A stretch of 64,000 nucleotides of DNA from Dyadobacter sediminis (GCF_005860765.1 NZ_VCEI01000021.1:496001-560000); one strand, 5' to 3'; positions 36,319-45,585 are shown, numbered from the stretch's first letter. The notes: generated by a model not told the origin, from the sequence alone. Numbers and translations are program-made.

Positions 36319-36403
36319 AATAACAAAAGACTGTTACGTTGGCATGAATATTTGTGTCTTATCAGTATGCCGCAGGGTATGACAAGCAAGATTAGAAATA
36401 TTT

Positions 36404-37327
36404 ATGAAAAACGTAAAGCTGTATTTTTCTGTTTTAAAAGAGAGTTTTAGTGAATTTATGAATGACAACGGGCTGAAATTAAGTGCAGCCCTTTCTTATT
36501 ATACCATTTTTTCACTTGCTCCCATGTTGCTGGTCATCATTTCGGTGTTCAGCATTTTTTTTGGCAGAGATGCGATTCAGGGTGAATTGTTCGGACAAAT
36601 CAGAGGTTTGGTCGGATCGAGTGCTGCACTGCAGTTGCAGGAAATTCTTAAAAATGCCGAACTGTCAAACAAGTCCGGCATTGCTGCGGCGCTGGGTATC
36701 GGAACGTTGCTCATTGGTGCCACGGGGGTTTTTGCCGAAATGCAGGACTCCATCAATTTTATATGGGCCATCAAATCCAAACCCAAAAAAGGCTGGCTGC
36801 AATATCTCAAAAACCGCCTGATTTCCTTTTCGCTGATCCTTACACTGGGTTTTTTACTTGTTGTTTCACTTGGCGCAAGTGCCTTGGTCGATGTGCTTAG
36901 CAACCGGCTTGAACGTTACTTTTCCGAGGCTTCGGTTATCCTTTTCTACATCATTAACCTCGGCCTTGTACTGACGATCATAACTGCATTGTTTACAGTC
37001 ATTTTCAAGGTTTTGCCGGATGGTGAACTGCGCTGGAAAGAATGCATGATCGGTGCCGGATTCACAGCTGTATTATTTTTGATCGGTAAGTTTGCAATCA
37101 GCTTTTATCTGGGCAAATCCGACCTCGGGGCTACTTACGGAACTTCTGCATCGATTGTCATTTTGCTGACGTGGATTTATTATTCATCCATTATCCTGTA
37201 TTTCGGGGCCGAGTTTACAAAAGTTTATGCCAAACTGGACGGCGTAGGCATTATGCCCAACAAGCATGCTGTCGTTATTATAAGAAAGGAAATTGACGAA
37301 AAAACCGGGAAGCTGATCACGGATTAA
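36404..37327 (+). CDS. YihY/BrkB-family inner-membrane protein
   Basis: A 307-residue membrane protein with about six helices. Family motifs are NGLKLSAALSYYTIFSLAPML at the first helix, GATGVFAEMQDSINFIWAI, and a last part reading LGATYGTSASIVILLTWIYY followed by LYFGAEFTKVYA. The YihY/BrkB family was once named ribonuclease BN by mistake and serum-resistance BrkB by analogy. The actual role is still unclear. It lies 85 bases after nupC and may be co-transcribed. Confidence 0.9.
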   Translation: MKNVKLYFSVLKESFSEFMNDNGLKLSAALSYYTIFSLAPMLLVIISVFSIFFGRDAIQGELFGQIRGLVGSSAALQLQEILKNAELSNKSGIAAALGIGTLLIGATGVFAEMQDSINFIWAIKSKPKKGWLQYLKNRLISFSLILTLGFLLVVSLGASALVDVLSNRLERYFSEASVILFYIINLGLVLTIITALFTVIFKVLPDGELRWKECMIGAGFTAVLFLIGKFAISFYLGKSDLGATYGTSASIVILLTWIYYSSIILYFGAEFTKVYAKLDGVGIMPNKHAVVIIRKEIDEKTGKLITD

Positions 37328-37410
37328 TGCTAGCTGCTGGCCATTCACTATTGGCATTTAGAATTTGTCTTTCTGCTTTCATACTAATATTTAAAAATTT
37401 GTAACAGAAA

Positions 37411-37457
37411 TAAAAAAGAGCCGGATCAGCCTTTAATGCAAGGTAAATCCGGCTCTT
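37411..37457 (-). terminator. terminator hairpin of sppA, possibly bidirectional
   Basis: A perfect 11-base stem (37416-37426 with 37447-37457) with a 20-base loop that holds a smaller CTT/AAG pairing. On the minus strand a U-rich tract follows (37411-37416). It lies between convergent BrkB-like and SppA genes. Confidence 0.68.
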
Positions 37458-37536
37458 CTTATATAATGGCCAATTGTATGTTGTCTTTATTAGACGTTTT
37501 TTACAAGCTTCTCAGTAAACATATCCACTATTTTAA

Positions 37537-37571
37537 AAGCCAAAAGCTAACGGCTAATAGCTAACAGCTAA
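37537..37571 (+). repeat. heptamer repeats of the AGCTAAC/AGCTAAT type
   Basis: Four near-identical heptamers in a row (AGCTAAC, GGCTAAT, AGCTAAC, AGCTAAT) end at the sppA stop codon. The same heptamer family, in both orientations, occurs in the aroQ/M14 peptidase gap at 41610-41857. Both places are gaps between convergent genes. Confidence 0.75.
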
Positions 37572-39338
37572 TCACCTTATAGTCAACTCGAAAGGCATTC
37601 TGGTTTGTGTTCCGCCCATGTTCATGAGCTTTTTGTACATTTTCACATAAGGAGCCAGTTCGCCCAGATTTTTGGAAGTGACTTTTTCCTCTGTATCGCC
37701 CATGAATTTGGTCAGCAGTTCGTCGAGCGGCTTTTTCTTTTCCGGATAATAGCGGACGCGGTAATCACCTTCATTCAGTTTGGCCGCTTTGGCCGCAATT
37801 TTAATGGCATCGTCAACGCCGCCGATTACATCGACAAGACCGTTTTGCTTCGCTTCGATTCCTGACCATACGCGGCCCTGAGCCAGGCTTTTCAGCTTTT
37901 CGACGGACATTTTTCTGCCTGCTGCTGCCTTTTTGGTGAACGTTTCGTAACCTTCATTGACACTTTTCTGAATCATGGATTTCTCAAATTCAGTCATATC
38001 CCGTGTAGCGGTCGGCCAGTCTGCATGCGGGCTGGTGCCTACGCCGTCAAAAGTTACGCCCAGTTTGTTGTTCATAAAATCCGTTACGTTGAAAACAAGC
38101 CCGAAGATTCCGATTGAGCCGGTTATGGTATTAGGCTGAGCCACAATGGTATCACAGCCCATTGCCATATAATAGCCGCCGGAAGCCGCCACATCCGACA
38201 TGGAGGCAATCACAGGTTTCTTTTTGGCAGTAACCTGAATTTCACGCCACATAACATCCGAAGCCAGGGCACTTCCGCCCGGAGAATTGATACGGATTAC
38301 AACCGCTTTTATCTTGTCGTTTTCCCGGATTTCTTTCAGTTCTTTTACAAACTTCTCTGAGCCGATATTATCGTCACCGCCTTCGCCGGAAGTTATTTCT
38401 CCTTCTGCAACCAGAACACCGATCCGTTTGTTGAAATCTCCGTCATTTACAGCACTTTCTCCTTTCAGATACTTGTCTACACCGACGTAGGAAATATTTT
38501 TTTTCTCTTCCACCTTCAGATCTCTTTTCAAGACGGCTTCAAGTTCGTCCTGATATCCAAGGTTGGTGACAAACTTATGCTGCAGAGCCAGTTTCGGACT
38601 TTCAACACCAAGCGAGTCCGCCAGTCTTTTCAGTTCTGTTACCGGGATTTTGCGTGAATCCGAAATGTTTTTCAGAAAATTGTCATTGATTGCGGTAAGC
38701 AGCTCGATGGATTGCTTTTTGCTGGCTTCGCTCATATCCTGGCGAGAAAACATTTCGATGGCGCTTTTAAATTCACCAACACGGAAAACCATTGGTTCGA
38801 TGCCGAGTTTGTCGAAAGTTCCTTTAAAGAAACTGTACTCCGCCGAAAGCCCGTTCCATTCAATTCCGCCAACCGGGTTCAGATATATTTTATCCGCAAG
38901 CGAAGCAATGTAATAGCCTTTTTCAGAAAAAGATTCGCCGTAAGTAACGATGAATTTTCCGGATTTTTTAAACTTTATAAGCTGATTCCGAACTTCTTCC
39001 AGCGTAGCCCAGCCGGCTTCCGGACTTTCCGTTTTCAGATAAATTCCTTTGATGTTGCTGTCTGACTGTGCACTCTTCAGGGCTTCCAGAATATCCTTTA
39101 ACCCGACTGCATTTTCGTCGCCACCGAACGGGCCGCCAATATCGGCAAACGGGTTTTCAACACCAACTTCCTGTATGGGTTTGTTCAGGTCCAGTTTCAG
39201 TACGGATTTTTCAGCGATAACAACGGTGTCTTCAGAAGATAACTTGGAACCGATGCCGGCCAGGATAAAAACGGATACAAATATGAAAATGATGATGCCG
39301 ACAAAAGTGGCCAGAACATATTTAAAAAATTGTAACAT
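37572..39338 (-). CDS. sppA: signal peptide peptidase SppA, long (67K) form
   Basis: SppA degrades leftover signal peptides in the inner membrane. The 588-residue protein has an N-terminal anchor (about 9-30) and the duplicated S49 peptidase fold of the long form. The catalytic Lys fits GEFKSAIEMF (Lys191), and the Ser nucleophile fits AASGGYYMAMG (Ser386); NSPGGSALASDV precedes it. The Ser-Lys pair from two halves matches E. coli SppA. The catalytic domain faces the periplasm. Downstream lies a repeat and a terminator, and sixA is divergent. Confidence 0.94.
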   Translation of the reverse strand: MLQFFKYVLATFVGIIIFIFVSVFILAGIGSKLSSEDTVVIAEKSVLKLDLNKPIQEVGVENPFADIGGPFGGDENAVGLKDILEALKSAQSDSNIKGIYLKTESPEAGWATLEEVRNQLIKFKKSGKFIVTYGESFSEKGYYIASLADKIYLNPVGGIEWNGLSAEYSFFKGTFDKLGIEPMVFRVGEFKSAIEMFSRQDMSEASKKQSIELLTAINDNFLKNISDSRKIPVTELKRLADSLGVESPKLALQHKFVTNLGYQDELEAVLKRDLKVEEKKNISYVGVDKYLKGESAVNDGDFNKRIGVLVAEGEITSGEGGDDNIGSEKFVKELKEIRENDKIKAVVIRINSPGGSALASDVMWREIQVTAKKKPVIASMSDVAASGGYYMAMGCDTIVAQPNTITGSIGIFGLVFNVTDFMNNKLGVTFDGVGTSPHADWPTATRDMTEFEKSMIQKSVNEGYETFTKKAAAGRKMSVEKLKSLAQGRVWSGIEAKQNGLVDVIGGVDDAIKIAAKAAKLNEGDYRVRYYPEKKKPLDELLTKFMGDTEEKVTSKNLGELAPYVKMYKKLMNMGGTQTRMPFELTIR

Positions 39339-39534
39339 ACTATGTGGAATGAAGAGATTTTATTTCATCGATATGTAAAGAACAAAAATATTGATTAATT
39401 GTCGCGCATTGCAGAATAATTAATGTCGAAAGGTTGTTAATGCATCTTAAAAGGTAAAAAAAACCTTTCTGGTTTTTCGGTAAACCGCCTGAATTTATCC
39501 GTTGATATTTTTATATTTTAAAAAAAAATCAAAC

Positions 39535-40041
39535 ATGAAGAAGACACTCGTTCTTGTCCGCCATGCTACCGCGGAAGACCAGAATTTCAGAACAAAGGAT
39601 TTTGACAGAAACCTGAACAGCAAAGGCTTGGCGGAAGCGGAAGCAATGGGAAAATGGCTGGCAGGTTCCGGAATCAGACCGGATGTTTTCGTCACAAGCC
39701 CGGCTTCCAGAGCTTACAAAACTGCTGAGATCATTGCCGGAGAACTGGGTGTAAATGCCTCTTCGCTGATCACCAATGCAGAAATTTATGATGGCGGGCC
39801 GCAGTCCTATCTGAATGCAGTAAACGCGGTGCCGGAAAACTTTTCCATGCTGATGCTGTTCGGGCATAACCCGGATATTACTTACTTTGCAGAATATCTG
39901 ACCGGATCAAATCTCGGTTCAATGAAAAAAGGCAGTATGGCCATGATTGATTTTGAAGGTTTGAACTGGGCTGAAATTTCTGCAAAAACCGGAAATCTGA
40001 ACTTGTACAAAACGCCGCGTGAAGTAAGAGAAGCTGAATAA
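39535..40041 (+). CDS. sixA: SixA-like histidine phosphatase
   Basis: A 168-residue protein of histidine phosphatase branch 1, short SixA type. The N-terminal RHG-type motif is LVLVRHATAE with the phospho-accepting His, then TSPASRAYKTAEII, and the second catalytic His in LFGHNPD near residue 114. ATG at 39535 is chosen because the protein then starts with MKKTLVLVRH; a longer in-frame ATG at 39502 only adds a Lys-rich tail. SixA removes phosphate from histidine-containing carrier domains in E. coli, but the target here is unknown. A one-base gap to the next small gene suggests co-translation. Confidence 0.85.
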   Translation: MKKTLVLVRHATAEDQNFRTKDFDRNLNSKGLAEAEAMGKWLAGSGIRPDVFVTSPASRAYKTAEIIAGELGVNASSLITNAEIYDGGPQSYLNAVNAVPENFSMLMLFGHNPDITYFAEYLTGSNLGSMKKGSMAMIDFEGLNWAEISAKTGNLNLYKTPREVREAE

Positions 40042-40042
40042 A

Positions 40043-40246
40043 ATGGAGAAATCAAACCGGAACCGCAACATATTCGTAATCGTATTCATACTGTTTGTGG
40101 CATTGTTCGCATATATTTCCTACGACATGTCCAGTCGCACGACGGCGCCGTGGAACAGGCCCAAGCAGCTCAACCGCGCATTGCCCGGCGCCACGCCCGA
40201 TTCGGATTCTCTTTTGCTGGATTCGCTGCTGGAAGAAGTAAAATAA
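40043..40246 (+). CDS. small single-helix membrane protein of unknown function
   Basis: A 67-residue protein with a basic N-terminus (MEKSNRNRN), one helix (about 9-25, IFVIVFILFVALFAYIS) and a Pro-rich then acidic tail ending LLDSLLEEVK. It starts one base after the sixA stop. I recognise no family. The strong hydrophobic helix, the clean basic-inside start and the tight spacing support a real gene. Confidence 0.65.
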   Translation: MEKSNRNRNIFVIVFILFVALFAYISYDMSSRTTAPWNRPKQLNRALPGATPDSDSLLLDSLLEEVK

Positions 40247-40249
40247 TGC

Positions 40250-41146
40250 CTAGCCTCTTGGATGAAATTCCGTGATGATCTGACGCAGATAATCCCGGTC
40301 AAGATGCGTGTAAATTTCCGTCGTTGTAATGGATTCGTGCCCGAGCATTTCCTGAACCGCCCGCAAGCTTGCTCCGCCCTCGATCAGGTGCGTTGCAAAG
40401 GAATGCCGGAAAGTATGCGGACTAACGGTTTTCTGAATGCCGGCTTTTTCTGCAATGTCCTTGATCATAATAAAAATCATTACACGCGTTAGCTGCGCGC
40501 CTCGGCGGTTCAGGAAAACAATGTCTTCGCTGTCTTTCGCAGGCGTCAGTTCATTACGCACATGATCCAGATAAAGCTGCGTGTATTTGATCGCTTCTTT
40601 TCCGATCGGTACGAGCCTCACTTTGTCTCCTTTTCCCAGAATCCGGAGGAAGCCGATATCAAAATAGCAATGGGTCAGTTGCAGGCCGGTGAGTTCGGAA
40701 ACGCGCAAACCCGAACTGTACAAAACTTCAATAATAGCGCGGTTACGCGTTCCTTCGGGTGTGGAATGGTCAATAGCAGCCAGCATGGTTTCAATTTCCT
40801 CGTAAGAAAGCACGTCGGGAAGTTTGCGCGGCAGGCGCGGCGATTCCAGCAGTTCGGTAGGATCGTCCGTTATTTCATTTTCCAGTAAAAGGTATTTGTA
40901 AAAAGCCTTGATCCCGGACAGCATGCGTGCCTGTGAATGCGCGGCCATGCCCAGTTCCGACAGATACTTGAGAAATGCTGTTAAATGCTCTTCGGTAATG
41001 CGCACAGGCGGCACATCCATTTTTGCCAGCTCGGTAAATTCTGCCAGCTTTTCAACATCCCGCACGTATGCATCCACGGAATTGCCGGAAAGTGAACGTT
41101 CCAGCCGGAGATAGTTTTTAAATTGTTTGATGTAGCTTTGCCACAT
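40250..41146 (-). CDS. xerD: site-specific tyrosine recombinase XerD-like
   Basis: A 298-residue integrase of the Xer type that resolves chromosome dimers at dif. The SAM-like N-terminal core-binding domain (about 5-90) is followed by the catalytic domain with Arg148 in SSGLRVSEL, Lys172 in LGKGDKVR, His244 and Arg247 in HTFRHSFATHL, His270 in MLGHESI and nucleophile Tyr279 in EIYTHLD. Length and residues are those of XerC/XerD, and no phage genes are near, so it is taken as chromosomal. It overlaps no other gene and is divergent from aroQ. Confidence 0.92.
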   Translation of the reverse strand: MWQSYIKQFKNYLRLERSLSGNSVDAYVRDVEKLAEFTELAKMDVPPVRITEEHLTAFLKYLSELGMAAHSQARMLSGIKAFYKYLLLENEITDDPTELLESPRLPRKLPDVLSYEEIETMLAAIDHSTPEGTRNRAIIEVLYSSGLRVSELTGLQLTHCYFDIGFLRILGKGDKVRLVPIGKEAIKYTQLYLDHVRNELTPAKDSEDIVFLNRRGAQLTRVMIFIMIKDIAEKAGIQKTVSPHTFRHSFATHLIEGGASLRAVQEMLGHESITTTEIYTHLDRDYLRQIITEFHPRG

Positions 41147-41185
41147 AGTAAAGGAAAAAAGAATTATTTAACGCTGTACAAATCC

Positions 41186-41605
41186 ATGAAAAAGCTATTG
41201 ATCCTGAACGGCCCCAATCTGAATCTTCTGGGAAAACGGGAGCCGGGAGTTTATGGCAATCAGTCATTTGAAGATTATTTCGAGACCTTGAAAAACCTTT
41301 TTCCAGAAACCGAACTGATTTATTTTCAATCCAATCATGAAGGCGCGCTGATTGACAAAATTCATGAAACCGGTTTTTCCTTTGACGGGATCATCATTAA
41401 TGCCGGAGGTTACACGCATACATCCGTTGCGCTTGCCGACGCCTTGTCTGCGGTTATAACGCCGGCTGTGGAAGTCCATATTTCCAACATTCATGCAAGA
41501 GAACCGTTTCGTCACCACAGTTACCTCACATCCCGCTGCAAAGGCATGATCTGCGGACTGGGCCTGAAAGGTTACGAAATGGCCATCCGGTATTTTGTCA
41601 GTTGA
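41186..41605 (+). CDS. aroQ: type II 3-dehydroquinate dehydratase
   Basis: AroQ dehydrates 3-dehydroquinate to 3-dehydroshikimate in the shikimate pathway. ATG at 41186 gives 139 residues beginning MKKLLILNGPNLNLLGKREP, the standard start; an earlier in-frame start at 41123 would overlap xerD. Tyr23 (GVYGNQSFEDY) fits the catalytic Tyr, then QSNHEGALID, NAGGYTHTSVALADAL, and EVHISNIHAREPFRHHS with the catalytic His. Length is normal. It is followed by tandem heptamer repeats. Confidence 0.95.
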   Translation: MKKLLILNGPNLNLLGKREPGVYGNQSFEDYFETLKNLFPETELIYFQSNHEGALIDKIHETGFSFDGIIINAGGYTHTSVALADALSAVITPAVEVHISNIHAREPFRHHSYLTSRCKGMICGLGLKGYEMAIRYFVS

Positions 41606-41609
41606 AAAT

Positions 41610-41689
41610 GGCTGTTGGCTGTTAGCTGTTGGCTGTTAGCTGTTGGCTGTTAGCTGTTGGCTGTTAGCTATGAGCTGTTGGCTTTAAGC
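41610..41689 (+). repeat. tandem 14-base repeats (GGCTGTTAGCTGTT)
   Basis: The unit GGCTGTTAGCTGTT is repeated perfectly three times (41617-41630, 41631-41644, 41645-41658), with partial copies before and after. It starts 5 bases after the aroQ stop. The reverse complement occurs at 41825-41857, and the same heptamer occurs at 37537-37571. Confidence 0.9.
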
Positions 41690-41824
41690 TTTTTTCAAAG
41701 TGGGCGAAGTTCAGTTGAATCAGGCGATTTTTTAGTTATAAACCGGATTGAATCTTAAATTTCGGCTTCACTCCATGCCATTGGATTTCATTTGATCAAA
41801 ATTCAACCACTAACCACCAATCGT

Positions 41825-41857
41825 CAACAGCTATCAGCTAACAGCTAACAGCTATAA
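41825..41857 (-). repeat. inverted copy of the heptamer repeat, AACAGCT units
   Basis: Four AACAGCT-like units (AACAGCT, ATCAGCT, AACAGCT, AACAGCT) end just before the M14 peptidase stop. They are complementary to the 41610-41689 repeat. If both are transcribed, the gap could fold into a long stem of about 28 pairs around a loop of about 150 bases. Confidence 0.8.
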
Positions 41858-41858
41858 A

Positions 41859-44348
41859 CTACCTGAAAACGGCGTTGCTGAAAAGTATTTTCCCGTTGTA
41901 CAGCATGGCACGGAAAACAGGATCGTCCATAAGGTACACAACCTGGCCGCGCCCCATTTCCTGAACGCCCATAATCAGCGTATTTTTAAGCTTGTCCGTC
42001 ATTTTATTGCCGACGAATCCCGCTTTGTAATTGTTTTCAGTGAAGTAACCCACGTTCCAGCCTTCTTTCAGGAAATCGCGTTCGTAAGCGTCGCGTACAA
42101 TGGTGAAGTACTCTTCATTGCAGCCAAACGCCAGCGGATGCGTCGGGTCCATCGTAATCTGGAACATACTTCCGGGTGACGAATCGCTGGCATCTTCCCG
42201 TTGCTGATCTCCGAATTTTTTAAAGGAATCCGCATCTTTCTTTTTCTCTGAAAATTTCTTTGTTAAGGCAAAACCGGGTTTGTTAAGGAAAGCATTCGTA
42301 GCACCTTCCATCGCAATGACCTTACCGCCGTTCCGGACCCAGCTTTGCATTGCTTCCAGTTGTTTGTCATTAATAAGATCCGAATACCTTCCATCCGGCA
42401 AAATCAGCACGTCGATTTCACTCCATGGCAAACTGCCCAGCCGGTTTGCATTGACAATTGTCACCGGATAATGGATCTGCTGTTCAAAGTAATGCCATAC
42501 AGCGCCAAATGCCGTAGCCGAAATGCCGTCTCCAGAAACCAGTACAACTTTTGGGGTTTTAAGAAAAACCACGTTATCGCCGCCAAAATCAGCTCCTGAA
42601 CTTACATAACCTGTTTTTGCCGCCACAAGCCGGACATGATGCTTGTCTGCAAGAGAAGTAACGAGCTTGTCAAAATCCGGGTTCTCGTTTCCTTTTTTTG
42701 TAATGATCAGCGTTCCGGCCTTGTAAGTCATTTTATCCATTTCAAACGGAACATTGGAGCTTTTTACCAGGATGCCGTTTTTAAGCAGATCAGCAAGGAA
42801 AGCGGCATCTTCGGCTGCCGACCAGGAAGCAATGTAAGCGTAAGGTGAAGTCGCCGGAACCGGATTCCGGATCTGTTCAGCCTGATAAGTTGCCGGCGTC
42901 AGTTTCTCTTTCAATCCATAGGCTTTCAATCCAAATATATAGGCAAGTCCCCAGCTCGTCACATCGTATGTAACAGAATCTTCCAGTACCGGTTTCGGAT
43001 CAAAAAGGATTCTCAGCAGATTGGATTTCGGCTGATACGCGCTGATCAAAATGTCGTTATTTTCAACTTTCAGGGACTGTTCCACAGCGCTGGTAAGTTC
43101 TGTTCCGCGCGTAGAAAGCGATTTTCCTGCAATTCCGTACGTGAAACCCTGCTTGTCGAGCCAGTCGCCGAATGACCTTACGCGCTCTTCATTGCCTTTT
43201 GTTTTGATGACGTATGTTTTGAAATTGCCGACCGGCGCATTTGCAGCATCTTCGTGAAATTTTATAAACTCTGAAACAACACGCTCTTTTTGCGACATGA
43301 CGGCTTCCAGCGTGGCAAGGCTCGTTGCATAATGATGCGAAATCCGGCTTTGCAGCGTCAAGGTATCATGCTCATCTTCTCGTTTGATGCCCAGCCCGGC
43401 ACGTCCGCCACCGCCCTGTTCATAGGTTACGCCGATTGCACCGTTCGCCGTTGGCCATGTGTCGCCATAGCTTGGGTAGAAGAGGTCATAATCATTTTTT
43501 GTGAAGTACGTCCAGTTGTTTTTATCAAAATATTTACGGCAATATTCTCCGATCAGCTCGTTGAACTGGCGCTGCCATGGCGTAACATCTTTGTTGTAAG
43601 GCTTGGCCGCAGGCGGAAAATAATAGCTTCTGGACGACCCCATTTCATGAAAGTCGGCATGAAAATGCGGCATCCACTGATTGTAAATTACAATTCGCTG
43701 CTGCGTTTCTTTCTGGGTTTGCCATGCCCAGTCACGGTTCAGGTCAAATAAGTAATGATTAAACCTTCCGCCCGGCCATGGTTCGTCATGTTCAAGGGCA
43801 AAAGGCGTTACGTCCGGCGTTGCATTCTGTACGCGGTTATACCATTGCGTATAGCGTTCATAGCCATCCGGATTAATGCACGGATCGATCATGATTACCA
43901 TATTTTTCAGGAATTCCTGCGTAAGCGCATTGTCTTTGTTCAGCAATTCGTAAAGCACTTTCATGCTGGTGTTGGCGGATACCGATTCATTTCCATGCAC
44001 GTTGTAGCTCAGCCATACGATTGGCGGAACGCCTGCATCCGGTTTGCCTTCCATAAGCTTTACGCTTTTCAGGTGATTGGTCCGGATTTTCTCGAGATTG
44101 GAAATATTCTCTGCAGAAGAAATAAATGCCAGCATCAAAGGCCGCCCTTCGTTGGTGCTTCCATATTGCACAAGCTTGACACGATCCGGGTTTGCAGCTT
44201 GAATGGATTTAAAATAATCGGTGATATTGCTGTGAAAGGCGAATTTGGAACCCAGCGGATAGCCCAGGAACTGATCGGGCGTTTTGTTCTGTGCCGAGGC
44301 AAAATGAAACTGTGCAAGCAACAGAAAGCAGCAGAAATATTTATACAT
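41859..44348 (-). CDS. secreted M14-family zinc carboxypeptidase
   Basis: A large 829-residue exported protein. ATG at 44348 gives a signal peptide (MYKYFCCFLLLAQFHFASA, then Q); an earlier in-frame ATG at 44372 only lengthens it. The M14 catalytic domain fills about 25-330: YGSTNEGRPL, the zinc motif NVHGNESVSANTS (His and Glu), DPCINPDGYERY, FNHYLFDLNRDWAW and FHADFHEMGSS with the third ligand. The rest includes a ThuA/GATase-like beta-alpha domain, with LILPDGRY and GGKVIAMEGATNAF. Bacteroidota members of this form are usually annotated as M14 metallopeptidases with unknown substrate. It is a single gene, convergent with aroQ. Confidence 0.88.
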   Translation of the reverse strand: MYKYFCCFLLLAQFHFASAQNKTPDQFLGYPLGSKFAFHSNITDYFKSIQAANPDRVKLVQYGSTNEGRPLMLAFISSAENISNLEKIRTNHLKSVKLMEGKPDAGVPPIVWLSYNVHGNESVSANTSMKVLYELLNKDNALTQEFLKNMVIMIDPCINPDGYERYTQWYNRVQNATPDVTPFALEHDEPWPGGRFNHYLFDLNRDWAWQTQKETQQRIVIYNQWMPHFHADFHEMGSSRSYYFPPAAKPYNKDVTPWQRQFNELIGEYCRKYFDKNNWTYFTKNDYDLFYPSYGDTWPTANGAIGVTYEQGGGGRAGLGIKREDEHDTLTLQSRISHHYATSLATLEAVMSQKERVVSEFIKFHEDAANAPVGNFKTYVIKTKGNEERVRSFGDWLDKQGFTYGIAGKSLSTRGTELTSAVEQSLKVENNDILISAYQPKSNLLRILFDPKPVLEDSVTYDVTSWGLAYIFGLKAYGLKEKLTPATYQAEQIRNPVPATSPYAYIASWSAAEDAAFLADLLKNGILVKSSNVPFEMDKMTYKAGTLIITKKGNENPDFDKLVTSLADKHHVRLVAAKTGYVSSGADFGGDNVVFLKTPKVVLVSGDGISATAFGAVWHYFEQQIHYPVTIVNANRLGSLPWSEIDVLILPDGRYSDLINDKQLEAMQSWVRNGGKVIAMEGATNAFLNKPGFALTKKFSEKKKDADSFKKFGDQQREDASDSSPGSMFQITMDPTHPLAFGCNEEYFTIVRDAYERDFLKEGWNVGYFTENNYKAGFVGNKMTDKLKNTLIMGVQEMGRGQVVYLMDDPVFRAMLYNGKILFSNAVFR

Positions 44349-44608
44349 AAGTTTAGGACGTAATTTTAACAAATCAGCAATCCCAAAATTAGAAAGTTAC
44401 CTGCATTTTAGGTTATGACAAAAAGAATAAAAAAAACTTTTCATTTGAAGCGTCTGACAATCAAGGAGCTGTAAAATAAATTCATTATATTTTCAAAAGA
44501 AGTTTGGAATTTAAAATACGGACGTGCATCTTTGCACCACGTTTTCGGAAAAGGAAAACGAAAAGTGAAAGAAAGTGTTGAAAAAACGCGCGAAGTAGGA
44601 GACCAGTC

Positions 44609-44680
44609 GGCCCATTCGTCTAGCGGTTAGGACACGACCCTTTCACGGTTGAAACAGGGGTTCGATTCCCCTATGGGTCA
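44609..44680 (+). tRNA. tRNA-Glu (anticodon TTC)
   Basis: A 72-base cloverleaf. The acceptor stem pairs 44609-44615 with 44673-44679, with one G-U pair. The D arm is GTCTAGCGGTTAGGAC, and the anticodon stem CGACC/GGTTG encloses loop CTTTCAC with anticodon TTC. The T arm is GGGGTTCGATTCCCC. The CCA end is not encoded in the DNA; the discriminator base is A. Confidence 0.97.
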
Positions 44681-44716
44681 CAAAACCGTGCGTAAGCACT
44701 TTCAAACATCACTGTT

Positions 44717-44751
44717 AACCGCCTCAATTTTTAATTGAGGCGGTTTTTTTG
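44717..44751 (+). terminator. intrinsic terminator of tRNA-Glu
   Basis: A perfect 13-base stem (44717-44729 with 44733-44745) with a 3-base loop and a run of seven T. Confidence 0.92.
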
Positions 44752-44820
44752 TTTCTTGGCATCGTATTGCTGCGGGCATTATCGGAAAATGTTTCAGGGA
44801 TTCAGCCATAACAACAAAGC

Positions 44821-44849
44821 AAGGCTGCCCCGGTCGAAAAGGCAGCCTT
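44821..44849 (-). terminator. terminator hairpin after the 44878 lipoprotein gene
   Basis: A perfect 9-base stem (44821-44829 with 44841-44849) and an 11-base loop, 29 bases after the stop on the minus strand. The U tract is weak (GCUUUGUUGU), so termination may be partial. Confidence 0.62.
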
Positions 44850-44877
44850 AAAATTTATTTTACCAAATCCATTCAGG

Positions 44878-45585
44878 CTAGTTTACCAACTTAATGGCAT
44901 CCACCGGAATATGGATGTTTCCATATGCCGTAACGTTGGAGAAGTTGGACAAAATGATCCTGATTTCACCTGTAGTTGTTTTAGCATCATGTGTAAACTC
45001 GATGGTTTCTGTAATCCACTTGTTCTCTTTGCCTGTCAGATAAGTGCTCTTGTATGCAAGCGGGCCTCCGCTCGGAGCCTTTACAATAAATGAATAAGCA
45101 TAAGGTGACTGCCCAAGTCCCGAAGCGTTTTTGGCACGCATCGTAGATACGCTGTAAGTTAAACTGTACTTCTTTCCCTGAACCAGATTGCTAACGTATA
45201 TCCCTACATAACCGTTGTCACCATTAGCTTTTCCAATTGTCAAAAAGGTTTTAGAGGTATCAGACTTTGTGCGTAAGGGATTTATCCACGGCGTTGCAGG
45301 ATTACCAAACAAATATTGAGAATTTGACATTCCAATCGCACTGATCTGGTTCTTTACAGAATATCCGTCAGGCTTACACCATTGGCAAATCTGTCCTTGC
45401 GTCGGAGCAAGAACCGGCAGCAGCGCATTGGTTTTATACTTTGCACCATCCTCTGATTTGACGGAAACGGCGGAAACTTCCGGTTTCGGAACAAGGGAAT
45501 CTTCTTTAGAGCAGCTGCTCATTACTACAAGTGCAGAAAAACAGGCACCCAGCAGGCTAATAGGTAATTTTTGAACTCGGTTCAT
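44878..45585 (-). CDS. lipoprotein of unknown function, paralogue of 46012-46839
   Basis: A 235-residue lipoprotein. The signal LPISLLGACFSALVVMS ends in lipobox SSCSKED. After a linker of about 60 residues comes a beta-sandwich-like region: short strands such as YVGIYVSNLVQGKKYSLTYS, then KENKWITETIEFTHDA and IRIILSNFSN, a pattern like carbohydrate-binding or adhesin-type beta-domains. Cys-x-x-Cys in QICQWCK may be a disulfide. The gene at 46012-46839 on the other strand shares the start (SSCSKED, then L-P-PE) and the QWIKETIEF/KWITETIEF motif, so the two are duplicates. No neighbours explain the role; a surface or matrix lipoprotein is likely. Confidence 0.65.
   Translation of the reverse strand: MNRVQKLPISLLGACFSALVVMSSCSKEDSLVPKPEVSAVSVKSEDGAKYKTNALLPVLAPTQGQICQWCKPDGYSVKNQISAIGMSNSQYLFGNPATPWINPLRTKSDTSKTFLTIGKANGDNGYVGIYVSNLVQGKKYSLTYSVSTMRAKNASGLGQSPYAYSFIVKAPSGGPLAYKSTYLTGKENKWITETIEFTHDAKTTTGEIRIILSNFSNVTAYGNIHIPVDAIKLVN

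Noticed and set aside
44609-44680. tRNA-Glu as an attachment site of an integrated element
   Set aside because: No second copy of the tRNA 3' end was noticed in the window and no phage integrase is adjacent; XerD at 40250 has the chromosomal layout.
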